Assembly (NCBI GenBank): GCA_963818885.1
Contig: CAWFTP010000003.1
Span: 682,001 to 746,000 of the forward strand
Source: DATFDN01 sp963818885
GTDB lineage: Bacteria; Pseudomonadota; Alphaproteobacteria; Acetobacterales; Acetobacteraceae
Direction: 5' to 3'
DNA length: 64,000 bases
Shown: positions 52,990-61,624 of the stretch, piece by piece
Layout: each line of letters begins with the position of its first letter
Position numbering within the stretch: position 1 is the first letter of the stretch
Notes under the pieces: generated by a model
Database searches by the model: none
What the model was told of the DNA's origin: nothing
Seen by the model: only the letters and a program-made list of their open reading frames with translations
Translations under genes and position numbers: made by a program

Positions 52990-53798
52990 ATGGCCGGCAC
53001 ACTCCGGGTCGCGACCTGGAACATCAACTCGCTCAGGCTACGGATGGGGCTCCTGCAGGAGCTGATCGGCGCGCTCGATCCCGACGTGATCTGCCTACAG
53101 GAGACCAAGGTTCCCGACGCGCTGTTCCCCGCCGAGGCACCGGCGGCGCTCGGCTATCCGCACCACGCCTTCCGCGGGATGAAGGGCTATAACGGAGTCG
53201 CCATCCTGTCGCGCCGTCCGATCGAGCTCCTCGATGACGCGCCCGACTGGTGCGCCAAGGGAGATTGCCGGCATATCGCGGTGCGCCTCGACGCTAAGGG
53301 CGGCCCAGTCGATTTGCATAACTTCTACGTCCCGGCGGGCGGCGACATCCCCGACCCTGCCCTGAACCCCAAGTTCGCCCACAAGCTCGATTTCGTGGCC
53401 GAGGCGCGCGACTGGTTCGCCACCCGCCCTGCCCCGACGCGCTCGGTGCTGGTCGGCGACCTCAACATCGCGCCGCTAGAGCACGACGTCTGGAGCCACA
53501 AGCAGCTCCTGAAAATCGTAAGCCACACGCCACCCGAGACCGAGGCGCTACTCGCCTGGCAGGCGACTGGCTTCGTGGACGCGCTGCGCCACTTCGTCCC
53601 GCCGGATGAGAAGCTGTTCACCTGGTGGTCCTACCGCAACCGCGACTGGCGCCTTCCAACCGGGGCCGCCGCCTCGACCATATCTGGGTCACGCCTGACC
53701 TGGTCGGCACGCTCCGCCGCCACACAGTCCTGCGCGACGCCCGCGATTGGGCGCGCGGGTCGGACCACGTGCCGGTTTGCGTCGAGATCGGAGTGTGA
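52990..53798 (+). pseudogene. xthA: Exodeoxyribonuclease III XthA, frameshifted near 53656 (probably a sequence error)
   Basis: AP endonuclease/exonuclease of base excision repair. The first 222 codons are good: LRVATWNINSLRLRMGLLQE, DPDVICLQETKVPDALFP, NFYVPAGGDIPDPAL and VLVGDLNIAPLEHDVWSHKQ. After SYRNRDWR one base is missing; the next frame continues SNRGRRLDHIWVTPDLVG to ARDWARGSDHVPVCVEIGV and stops at 53796-53798. All catalytic residues exist across the two frames and the total of about 269 residues is normal. Confidence 0.92.
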
Positions 53799-53833
53799 TA
53801 CCCGTTGGATCAGAACAAAAGGAGCACGGCCGC

Positions 53834-54457
53834 ATGTCCGACCTCACCCTTTACCACGCCCCCCATTCCCGCTCCTTCGGCGTTCTGGCGCTGCTGGAGG
53901 AGCTGGGAGTGCCCTACGCGCTGCACCCGCTCGACTTCGCCAAGGAGGAGCAGCTCGCCCCCGCCTTCCGTGCCATCAACCCGATGGGCAAGGTCCCGGC
54001 GCTGCGGGACGGGGACGCGATCGTGACCGAGCAGGTCGCGATCTTCATCCATCTCGCCGACCGCTTTCCCGCCGCCGGTCTTGCCCCGCCGATCGGCGAC
54101 CCGCGTCGCGGCCCCTACCTGCGCTGGCTCGTCTTCTACGCCGCCGCGTTCGAGCCCGCCCTGATCGACAAGGCCCGTGGGCACGACCCCGGCAAGCGCG
54201 CCATGAGCCCCTACGGCGGGTACGACGCGGTGATCGAGACGCTGGCCGGCGCCCTCACTCCCGGCCCCTACCTGCTCGGCGGGCGCCTGACCGCCGCCGA
54301 CATCCTATGGGGCACCGCGCTCGGTTGGACCCTCGCGTTCAAGCTGGTGCCCGATCGCCCGGTCTTCACCGACTACGCGCGACGTATTGGGGAGCGCCCC
54401 TCGGTCGCCCGCGCGAAGGCCAAGGACGAGGAACTGCTCGCCGCGCAGAAGACCTGA
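53834..54457 (+). CDS. Glutathione S-transferase family protein
   Basis: A 207-residue two-domain GST. The N-terminal thioredoxin-like domain begins LTLYHAPHSRSFGVLALLEE, with Ser at the position that activates glutathione in many bacterial GSTs; NPMGKVPALRDGDAIVTEQV follows with the cis-Pro and the glutathione-binding E/S region. The C-terminal helical domain has LLGGRLTAADILWGTALGWT. The substrate is unknown. GGAGCA lies before the ATG. Confidence 0.92.
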   Translation: MSDLTLYHAPHSRSFGVLALLEELGVPYALHPLDFAKEEQLAPAFRAINPMGKVPALRDGDAIVTEQVAIFIHLADRFPAAGLAPPIGDPRRGPYLRWLVFYAAAFEPALIDKARGHDPGKRAMSPYGGYDAVIETLAGALTPGPYLLGGRLTAADILWGTALGWTLAFKLVPDRPVFTDYARRIGERPSVARAKAKDEELLAAQKT

Positions 54458-54571
54458 GGCCCTTCACGAAACGTACAAAACGGCCAATTCGCCATCTTCC
54501 GGCTGCCCGGGACTTGTACATCCGCGCCGATCTCGCCCCCCGGATCCGCCCGAACTGTACCGAACCGCCCC

Positions 54572-54829
54572 CTACTGGGGCACCATGTTGCGCGGCGTCT
54601 GTCCGGGCGGCGTCGGCTCGGGCTGTGGTGGGGGCGCCCCCGGCGCGCCCTGCAAGACCATCCCGCCGCCCTGATAGGCCTGGTTTGCCTCCGGCGTGAA
54701 CGGCCCATGGTCCACCGGACGCTCGGATGTCCGCTGGTGCGTTCGCTGCATCGTGCTCGACGACTGCGCGAGGGCCGGACCGCCCACCAGTGCCGCCGCG
54801 CCTATCGCGATCAGGACAATACGCATCAT
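54572..54829 (-). CDS. Small secreted Pro/Gln-rich protein of unknown function
   Basis: An 85-residue protein with a signal peptide (IVLIAIGAAALVGGPALAQ), leaving about 64 mature residues that are rich in Pro, Gln, Thr and Gly, with no Cys. The ribosome binding site GGAGGTAC directly precedes the ATG, and the start overlaps the stop of the PPC-domain gene (ATGA), so it is likely translated. No family is recognised. It is the last gene of the long minus-strand run. Confidence 0.7.
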   Translation of the reverse strand: MMRIVLIAIGAAALVGGPALAQSSSTMQRTHQRTSERPVDHGPFTPEANQAYQGGGMVLQGAPGAPPPQPEPTPPGQTPRNMVPQ

Positions 54830-55291
54830 GTACCTCCTTCCGGTGATGCGCCGCCGCCCACCTCGATGAGCGCCAGCCCGCTTTCGCTGTCCTTGCGCTT
54901 GCGCAGGTGCTCGGGTGATTCGGTCAGCACCACCTCAAGCGTCGGGCGCACATGGGCCTCGAGCAAATGCCCGCCCATCGCCGAGCCATCCGAGCGACTC
55001 ACCACCACATGCAGATGTAGCGAAGGCTTGCCATCCGGGCCAAGCGCGACGTCGCCGATCAGCGACACCACCTCGACCTGCTCGGGCACCGGGATCTTGC
55101 GGTAGTCCTTCGCTTCCCAATCGAAGAAACCGAGCACCGCATCGCTGAACGCGCCGAGTTCCGCTCAACTGTGCGGCACCGAGATTGTGCTCGCGTGCAA
55201 ACACCGTGATGCTGCTCACAGCCTCGTCGCCCTTGTCGAGCACCAGGACGTACGTCTTCTGCGGTCCGTCGTTGACGAGCTTCGACTTCAT
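54826..55291 (-). pseudogene. PPC (DUF296) domain protein, frameshifted near 55160 (probably a sequence error)
   Basis: PPC domains are about 120-residue trimeric folds found in plant AT-hook proteins and as stand-alone bacterial proteins. From 55291 the frame reads MKSKLVNDGPQKTYVLVLDK and ITVFAREHNLGAAQLSG. One base later, in the next frame, it continues AVLGFFDWEAKDYRKIPVPE and LHLHVVVSRSDGSAMGGHLL with the conserved metal-binding His cluster, then EAHVRPTLEVVLTESPEHLR. The complete protein would be about 154 residues. Its role in bacteria is unknown. Confidence 0.85.
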
Positions 55292-55354
55292 GGCTGCCGG
55301 GCCTCACCTACGAACGCCATATCGACGCGACAACGCGCAGCAGTGCCGCCGGGT

Positions 55355-56314
55355 TCATCCACGCCGGACCACGCACCGAAACCCGACATGGCTCGTCGAC
55401 GTGTCGACCGGCTGCGCGTGGCGCGCCGCGGGGCGGTAGCGGCGGCAGTAGTTCGGTGCGCATAGATGCGAGCCGCCTTTCAGCACTTTGCGCGGGATGC
55501 GGATCGCGGGCTGCGCGGGGTCGTAGCTCCCCTCCTCCGGCGCGACGCGCCGGTTCGACGACGCGCAGCATGGGTTGTCCGCCGCCTCGACCGCATGGCG
55601 CGGCGCGTACCAGTCGGTCGTCCACTCCCACACATTCCCGATCATGTCGTGCAGCCCGTAGCCGTTCGGCGCGAATGCGGTGACCGGCGACGTGCGCTCG
55701 TAGCCGTCGGCAAGCAGGTTCTCGTGCGGGAACGCGCCCTGCCAGGTGTTGGCTTGCTGCATGCCATCTGGCGCAAATTCGTCGCCCCAGGCGAACTCCG
55801 CACCATCGAGCCCGCCGCGTGCGGCGAACTCCCACTCGGCCTCGGTCGGCAGCGCCTTGCCCGCCCATTCGGCATAGGCGAGCGCGTCGCGATAGGCGAT
55901 GTGCACCACCGGATGGTCGGCGTGCCCGGCGATGGAGCTGCGTGGGCCATACGGTCTGCGCCAGTTGGCGCCGAACTTGAACGCCCACCACTGCTCCCAG
56001 CGCCGCAGATCGACGGCGTGCTTCGGCGGCGTGAACACCAAGGAGCCCGCGCGCAGCATGTGCGGCAGCGCGCCGGGATAATCGGCCGCATCCGGTGCCT
56101 TCTCGGCGAACGTCACATAGCCGCTGGCGCGGACGAATTTGTGGAAATCCGCGTTGGTGACCGGCGTGCGCTCGATCCAGAACCCGCCGATGGCGACGCT
56201 GTGCACCGGCGCCTCCTCCGGATAATGGCTATCCGATCCCATACGAAACGTGCCGCCCGGAACCCACACCATCCCCGCGTGCTGCTCGCTCGCGCGCGCT
56301 TGGTACGCTTGCAT
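55355..56314 (-). CDS. Formylglycine-generating enzyme (SUMF1 family) with both catalytic cysteines
   Basis: FGE converts a Cys in the CxPxR motif of type I sulfatases to formylglycine using copper and oxygen. The 319-residue protein follows the FGE fold closely: MVWVPGGTFRMGSDSHYPEE, GANWRRPYGPRSSIAGHADH, GKALPTEAEWEFAARGGLDG, NGYGLHDMIGNVWEWTTDWY. The active-site pair is CAPNYC (Cys285 and Cys290), equal in spacing to CHRSYC of human FGE. Many SUMF1 relatives such as EgtB and PvdO lack this pair, so real FGE activity is likely. No sulfatase lies in this window. The start (ATG 56314 or 56317) overlaps the TMEM175 stop. Confidence 0.9.
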   Translation of the reverse strand: MQAYQARASEQHAGMVWVPGGTFRMGSDSHYPEEAPVHSVAIGGFWIERTPVTNADFHKFVRASGYVTFAEKAPDAADYPGALPHMLRAGSLVFTPPKHAVDLRRWEQWWAFKFGANWRRPYGPRSSIAGHADHPVVHIAYRDALAYAEWAGKALPTEAEWEFAARGGLDGAEFAWGDEFAPDGMQQANTWQGAFPHENLLADGYERTSPVTAFAPNGYGLHDMIGNVWEWTTDWYAPRHAVEAADNPCCASSNRRVAPEEGSYDPAQPAIRIPRKVLKGGSHLCAPNYCRRYRPAARHAQPVDTSTSHVGFRCVVRRG

Positions 56315-56898
56315 CATCCGGCCCTCCGCGCCCGGCTCCCGAAGAACCACATCATCGGCACGATCAGCAACAATATCCAGTGTGATGCATCAAGCAGCCC
56401 GCCGAGCGCCAGCGCGGCGGCCGCGGCGAAGACGACCGCGACGAGCAACGGTCCGAGCGTCATTTCGCGCCACCGGCGGGGGGACAGCGGCTCGGCCAGG
56501 AACGGCGGACGCAGCACGTAAGCGGACAGCGCCGCGGACAGCGTGCCGAGCACCGCCATGACCACGGTATAGAGCGCGAACGGATAGCGGCTGCCGTGCT
56601 CGCCCAGCACGCTGCTCGCGAACGGCACCAGGCACAGAGCCAGCAGATAGATCAGGTTGATCCACAGCAGCCGGTCATCCATCCTCTCGACGTAGCTGAA
56701 TCTGCGATGGTGCCTGAGCCAGGCGATGCCGACGATCAGGAAGCTGAACCCGAACAGCAGCAGCTTCGGCACCATCGCCTTCAGGGCATCGAGCAGCGCC
56801 GCGTCGCTTTGAATGGCCTCCGGCAGCCGCAAGTCGATCACCAGCAGCGTGATTGCGACGCCGAACACTCTGTCGCTGAAAGCGAGAAGCCGCTCGGG
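56314..56898 (-). CDS. TMEM175/DUF1211 family membrane protein, 5' end abnormal
   Basis: About 194 codons of TMEM175-like sequence: PERLLAFSDRVFGVAITLLV carries the FSD pore motif of the first helix, followed by LIVGIAWLRHHRRFSYVERM, LLWINLIYLLALCLVPFASS and three further helices. No ATG or GTG lies at the expected N-terminus. Instead the frame opens inside the neighbouring DUF6790-like gene, whose own C-terminus is missing at exactly this spot. A small deletion, real or from assembly, has probably joined the two genes out of frame. Confidence 0.72.
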   Translation of the reverse strand, partial: PERLLAFSDRVFGVAITLLVIDLRLPEAIQSDAALLDALKAMVPKLLLFGFSFLIVGIAWLRHHRRFSYVERMDDRLLWINLIYLLALCLVPFASSVLGEHGSRYPFALYTVVMAVLGTLSAALSAYVLRPPFLAEPLSPRRWREMTLGPLLVAVVFAAAAALALGGLLDASHWILLLIVPMMWFFGSRARRAG

Positions 56899-57287
56899 GC
56901 GAAATTGCCCGCCACGGCCATCTGCCGCACGTGCCCGACTGCGTCGCCCAGCAGGAAGATGGAGGCGGCGCTCGTGGCGGCCGCCTTGAAGCCCAGGCTG
57001 CGCCAGAAGGCGAGGCAGGCGGTCACGCCGATCGCGAGATCGGCCATGCCGACCTCGAACTGGAACGGGCTCACCTCCCAGCCGATATGCGCCGCCGCCA
57101 TCGCGGGGAAGAACACGTGCGCCACCCCCGCCCACAATCCGGCGATGCCGATCGGCAGCAAGAGGATCCAGGCCGGGAACCGCTCGGCCGCCCGCCCGCG
57201 CCGACCCGCGGCTGCCGCAATCAGCGCCACGATGAGCAACAGCACCGGCAGGTTGCGCAGCGTGAAGCCGATCGCGCTGCCGGTCAC
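56838..57287 (-). CDS. DUF6790-like membrane protein, C-terminus replaced
   Basis: A small inner-membrane protein with four predicted helices: NLPVLLLIVALIAAAAG, ILLLPIGIAGLWAGVAHVFF, then VGMADLAIGVTACLAFW and a helix before GDAVGHVRQMAVAGNFAP. The pattern resembles DUF6790 proteins, which normally continue past GNFAP with a last helix. Here the frame instead runs into TMEM175 coding sequence in the wrong phase and stops at 56838. Translation starts at a GTG, 13 bases after the stop of the binding-protein gene. Confidence 0.6.
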   Translation of the reverse strand: MTGSAIGFTLRNLPVLLLIVALIAAAAGRRGRAAERFPAWILLLPIGIAGLWAGVAHVFFPAMAAAHIGWEVSPFQFEVGMADLAIGVTACLAFWRSLGFKAAATSAASIFLLGDAVGHVRQMAVAGNFAPSGFSLSATECSASQSRCW

Positions 57288-57300
57288 GGCAGGCGCCTCG

Positions 57301-58825
57301 CTACTTCCAGCTGCACAAATAGAAACGCGGCAGCTCGTCCGGGAACGGCTCGAAGTTGAGATCGGAGGCGAAGGCGTAATACGTCACGTTGGTGAACAGC
57401 GGCAGCCAGTACGCCTCGTCAGTGATGCGATGGATCGCATCGGCGTAATCTTTCAGCCGCTCCTCCGGATCGGTAACCGACCCGCCCGCCTTCACCGACT
57501 TCTCCACCTCGGGATCGCGTGCGTAATCGTTCGGTCCGCCGCCGAAGAAATAGGGCAGGATCGCCGAGACGTCGTTGATCGAGTAGCTGCCCCAGCTTCC
57601 CGCATTCATCGGCGTCTGCCCAGCCATCACCTTCTGCACCACCGCGCCGACCTGCAGCTGCTGGATGTCGGCGTTGATCCCGATCGCCCGCAGGTAGCTC
57701 TGCAAGGCCGCGTTGTAGGAGGGCAGCAGATAGCTGACCAGCGTGGTGGAAAAGCCCTTGGCGAACCCCGCGTCGGCCATCAGCTGCTTCGCCTTCGCGG
57801 GGTCGTAGTCGTAATCGACCGCCGCCTTCTGGTCGCAGCCGAACTGCGTCGGATAGCAGGGCGTCGGCACCGGGTGGCTGTCGCCCTGCACCAGGTCGTG
57901 CGCCATCGCGTTGCGGTCGACGGAATGGAAGATCGCCTGGCGCACCTTCTGGTTGGTCAGGGGGTTGTCCTTGCCGGTCCGCCCGGCGGCGTCGAGCTGC
58001 AGGTAGTTCAGCCGCATCGACCCCGCGCGCACCGCGGTCTTGCCCGGCAGATCCTTGAGGCTGCTGAACTGGTCGGGGTTGAACTGCCAGATCCAGTCGG
58101 CCTGCCCGCTGATGAACGCGGTGAGCTCGCCCGGAGGCATCCAGCACCTCGGTCAGCTTCATATACTTGATCGCCGGGCGGCCCTTCGGGCTTTCCTTGT
58201 AGTAATCGTCGAACCGCTCGAAATCGATCTCGCTGGTGCCGTTCACGCGGGTAATCTTGTAGGGTCCGGTGCCGACCGGGTTCTTGGAGTAGCCGTCCGG
58301 CCCGACCTTCTCGCGATACGACTTCGGATAGATCGGCAGCACCATCGCGAAATACTCGAGCGCCGCCGGGAAGATGTTCTTCAGCTTGAAGCGCGCGGTG
58401 TGATCGTCGACCTTCTCCACCCCGCCGAGGAAGGCGAAGTTGCTCGGCACCATCACCTTCGGATCGTGCAGGATGGTGTCGAACGTATAGACCACGTCGT
58501 CGACGCTGAACTTGTCGCCGTTGTGGAACTTCACCCCGTCACGCAGGGTGAACTCGAGCGTCGTTGGATCGACCCATTTCCACGCCGTCGCCAGCGCGGG
58601 GACGATCTTGAAATTGTGCGGGTCGCGATAGACCAGCGTGTCCCATGCCTCATGCGCGACGATCAGGCCGGTGCGCAGATTGTTGCGATAGGGATCGACA
58701 TCGGGGATCGCGTCGCGCCAGGCGAGGCGCAGCGTGTCGTCGCCCTTGTTCGCGAACGCCCGCCGCCCGAACGCCGGCAGCCCCGCCGCCACCGCGGCCG
58801 TGCCCAGGAACGTGCGTCGCTTCAT
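57301..58825 (-). pseudogene. ABC transporter peptide/nickel-type substrate-binding protein, frameshifted near 58145 (probably a sequence error)
   Basis: Family 5 solute-binding protein (DppA/NikA type). The N-terminus has a twin-arginine signal (MKRRTFLGTAAVAAGLPAFG) and the family blocks EFTLRDGVKFHNGDKFSVDD and GYSKNPVGTGPYKITRVNGT. After LTEVLD there is one extra base; the next frame continues GELTAFISGQADWIWQFNPD, NPLTNQKVRQAIFHSVDRNA, to DEAYWLPLFTNVTYYAFA and the end at 57301. The whole protein would be about 507 residues, as usual. It belongs with the permeases and ATPases at 59.6-63.4 kb. Confidence 0.9.
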
Positions 58826-58830
58826 GTCGG

Positions 58831-59094
58831 TCATTCCTTCCCCTGTTGTTCCGCCTCGTCGCCCTGGACCGGCGGATTGCTTCCACCGGCGCGCGCGAGA
58901 ATACGCAACGCTTCCGGTATGTCCGCGCGCGCCGCGCGCTCGCGAAAATAGTCCGCTGTTCGCAGCGCCGATAGCTTCTCGGCAACCGAGGTGCTGATCA
59001 ACTGATTCAAGGCGATCCCTTCCGCCTCGGCCAGTTTTCGCGCTTCGGCCAGCAGGTGCGGCGGCAATCGGAGGGCGAAATTACTCTTCCGCAT
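58831..59094 (-). CDS. Ribbon-helix-helix-type antitoxin
   Basis: An 87-residue protein with an RHH-like N-terminus (MRKSNFALRLPPHLLAEARK, then LAEAEGIALNQLISTSVAEK), the form of HicB/CopG-type antitoxins that bind their own operator as dimers. The C-terminal third (RTADYFRERAARADIPEALR) should hold the toxin. It overlaps the PIN toxin gene upstream by 14 bases and ends six bases before the binding-protein start. Confidence 0.83.
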   Translation of the reverse strand: MRKSNFALRLPPHLLAEARKLAEAEGIALNQLISTSVAEKLSALRTADYFRERAARADIPEALRILARAGGSNPPVQGDEAEQQGKE

Positions 59095-59515
59095 CGTGTT
59101 CCATGTCCGTGAGGCTCTCGGCCGGGGTCTTGATCGCGACGCCAAGGCGTTCGCTCGCGCCGACAAAATGCCGGCGATTGAAAGTCGCGATGGCGTCAGC
59201 CCGACCATTCACCGCGGCTTCAAGGATCATATCGTCATCCGGGTCCGGCAATTGAGGGCGCCAGAGGAACCGGAGCATGACGGGCTCCGCCACCGCCGCC
59301 AAGGCGTCGAGTAGCGCACCCATGTGAGCCTCCGTCAGCCCGGATGCGGTGAGCTGCTCCCGACGCATCAGCACCGCCTCATATTCGAGCATCAAGGGCA
59401 CGGCGGCGATCAGGGTGAACCGGCGGCGCAACGCGGCGACGAGCAGTGCGTTCGATCGGCCTCGGTGGCTTCTCGTACCCGCGATCAGCACCGACGTATC
59501 GATCACCAAGCGCAT
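59081..59515 (-). CDS. PIN-domain toxin
   Basis: A 144-residue ribonuclease of the PIN family. Seen are the first acidic residue (LVIDTSVLIAGTRSHRGRSN), the second region (MLEYEAVLMRREQLTASGLT) and the C-terminal acidic cluster (QLPDPDDDMILEAAVNGRAD). This is the pattern of the 'toxin component, PIN family' group. The toxin gene precedes the antitoxin gene, which overlaps it. The pair sits between the second ABC ATPase and the binding-protein gene and is free of frameshifts, unlike its neighbours. Confidence 0.87.
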   Translation of the reverse strand: MRLVIDTSVLIAGTRSHRGRSNALLVAALRRRFTLIAAVPLMLEYEAVLMRREQLTASGLTEAHMGALLDALAAVAEPVMLRFLWRPQLPDPDDDMILEAAVNGRADAIATFNRRHFVGASERLGVAIKTPAESLTDMEHDAEE

Positions 59516-59593
59516 GGGGCTGAGTTGCCATCGCGGGCAATATTGCGATGGCCCCCGACCACGTCAAGCCGGCGCGTTCCCGCTTCCTTCGCA

Positions 59594-60530
59594 TTACGGC
59601 GCAAGATGGCACTCCACCTCGCGCCGCTCGGGCTCGCGCACGCGGCAGATGTCGATCGCGATCGGGCAGCGCGGGTGGAAGCGGCAGCCGGGCGGGATGT
59701 TGGACGGATCGGGATAGCCTTCGCCCAGCGGCACGTCGGGCAGGCCGAGCCCCGGCTCGGGCGTCAGCACGGAGGCGAGCAGCGCGCGCGTATAGGGATG
59801 ACGCGGCGCGCCGAACACCGCCTCGTTCGCACCGTGCTCGACGATGCGGCCGAGATACATCACCGCGACCTCATCGGCGATGTGCTCGACCACCGCGAGG
59901 TTGTGGCTGATGAACACCAGCGTCAGGTCGAACGCCGCGCGCAGCTCGCCCAGCAGATTGAGGATTTGCGCCTGCACCGACACGTCGAGCGCCGAGGTCG
60001 GCTCGTCGCAGACCAGGATGCGCGGCTCGTTCACCAGCGCGCGCGCGATCGCCACGCGCTGGCGCTGCCCGCCCGAGAGCTGCGCCGGATAGCGCGCGCC
60101 GGTATCGGCGCTCAGCCCGACGCGCTCCAGCATCGCGCCCACCCGGCGCTCGCGCTCGGCGGAGCCGACGCCCTGCACGATCAGCGGCAACGCCACGATG
60201 TCGGCGACGCGCCGGCGCGGGTTGAGCGAGCTCATCGGGTCCTGGAACACCGGCTGGATCAGCCGCGCCCGCGCGCGCCGATCCATCTCCGCGAGCGACT
60301 GGCCGGCGACGCGCACCGTGCCGGCGCTCGGCGGCAGGATCCCCAGCAGCACGCGCGCGAGCGTCGATTTGCCGCAGCCGGATTCGCCCACGATGCCGAT
60401 GGCGCGTCCGGGCGCGATGGTCAGGCTGATGTCGTCCACCGCGACCACCCGCTTCGGCCCGCCGAACAGCCCCTCGCCGCTGCTCGAACACGCGCGACAG
60501 AGCCGCGGCTTCGATCGCCGGCGTGGTCAC
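59594..60530 (-). pseudogene. Peptide/nickel ABC transporter ATPase (DppF/OppF type), one frameshift near 60478
   Basis: Second ATPase of the transporter. It starts at a GTG (60530, TTPAIEAAALSRVFEQ) that overlaps the stop of the first ATPase, loses frame after 18 codons, then reads on as VVAVDDISLTIAPGRAIGIV with Walker A GESGCGKSTLARVLLG, signature LSGGQRQRVAIARALV, Walker B ILVCDEPTSALDVSVQ, and the oligopeptide-transporter C-terminal motif CRFHPRCPIAIDICR. One indel separates the two parts; otherwise the gene is complete at about 312 residues. Confidence 0.9.
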
Positions 60531-61506
60531 GCCGCCTCCCGCCACCAGCCGGGCGCCAGGCGGCAGCGGTACGCGTGCTCCCCGCCCGCCTCCTGACGCG
60601 CCGCCTCGGCTCGCGCAGACCGGGCGCGGCGTGGGCGCAGCGGTCGCGGAACGGGCAGCCGACGAACCCCGCCTGCAGGCGCGGCACGATGCCCGGAATG
60701 CTGCCGAGCCGCTCGCCCCGGCGCACCTTGCCCGGCACCGGGATCGCATCCAGCAGGCCGCGCGTGTACGGGTGCGAGGGCGCGGCGAACAGCGCCTCGA
60801 CGCTGCCCTGCTCGACGATCTCGCCCGCGTACATCACCGACACCTGGTTGGCGACGCGGGCGACGATGCCGAGGTCGTGGGTGATCAGCAGCACCGCCAG
60901 CCCCAGATCGCGCTTGCAGCCGCGCCAGCAGGCGCAAGGTCTGCGCCTGCACGGTCACGTCGAGCGCCGTCGTCGGCTCGTCGGCGATCAGCAGCGCGGG
61001 CTCGCACAGCAGCGCCATCGCGATCATCACCCGCTGGCGCAACCCGCCCGAGAGCTGGTGCGGGAACTGCCCCAGCCGCATCGCGGGCGCGGTGACGCCG
61101 ACGCGGTCGAGCATGGCGACCGAGCGATCCGCGGCATCGCCGCGCGAGGCGCCGCGATGGCGGCGCAGCACCTCGGTCATCTGCGAGCCGATCGTGTAGG
61201 CCGGGATTGAGGCTGGTCATCGGCTCCTGGAAGATCATGCCCATCCGGTCGCCGCGCAGCCGCGCAGCCGGCGTTCCGAAAGCCCGCCGATCTCCTCGCC
61301 CACGAACGCGATACCGCGCGCCTCCCGCCGCGCGCCCGGCGGCAGCAGCCCCATGACCGCGAGCGCGGAGACCGACTTGCCGCAGCCCGATTCGCCGACC
61401 AGGCAGTGCGTCTCGCCGCGCGCGACCGACAGGTCGATGCCGCGCACCGCCTCCATCGCGCCGAACCGACGCGCAGCCCTTCGATTTCAAGCGTGGGCGG
61501 ATTCAT
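60527..61506 (-). pseudogene. Peptide/nickel ABC transporter ATPase (DppD/OppD type), five frameshifts
   Basis: First ATPase. From the ATG at 61506 the parts are, in order: MNPPTLEIEGLRVG; then MEAVRGIDLSVARGETHCLV with Walker A GESGCGKSVSALAVMG; then RGDRMGMIFQEPMTSLNPG; then QMTEVLRRHRGAS to LSGGLRQRVMIAMALL and LLIADEPTTALDVTVQ; then VLLITHDLGIVARVANQVSV and CPFRDRCAHAAP; and the end GGEHAYRCRLAPGWWREAA. Single-base indels fall near 61464, 61258, 61207, 60918 and 60615, each in a short run of repeated bases. All functional motifs are intact between them, so these look like read errors. Confidence 0.88.
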
Positions 61507-61518
61507 GGGCCGCCCCCT

Positions 61519-61605
61519 CCCCCCTTCCTCCTCCCGCAAGGGGAGGGGGTGTTGCCCAGCCGCCGCGCACGAACACCCCCTCCCTTTACGGGAGGGGGAG
61601 GGGGG
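61519..61605. repeat. REP-like imperfect inverted repeat between ABC permease and ATPase genes
   Basis: CTCCCGCAAGGGGAGGGGG-TGTT (from 61530) and AACA-CCCCCTCCCTTTACGGGAG (ending about 61593) are complementary over 23 bases with two mismatches, around an 18-base loop. The arms extend further with C-rich/G-rich flanks. Such GGGGGAGG palindromes are common dispersed intergenic repeats in GC-rich alphaproteobacteria. It fills most of the 118-base gap; no other copy is seen in this window. Confidence 0.7.
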
Positions 61606-61624
61606 GAAGGTGCCAGTACGCTCC

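Noticed and set aside
60527..61506. Treating the DppD-type ATPase gene as a true pseudogene under relaxed selection
   Set aside because: Every catalytic motif is intact and only single-base indels occur, so sequence error explains it better than decay.
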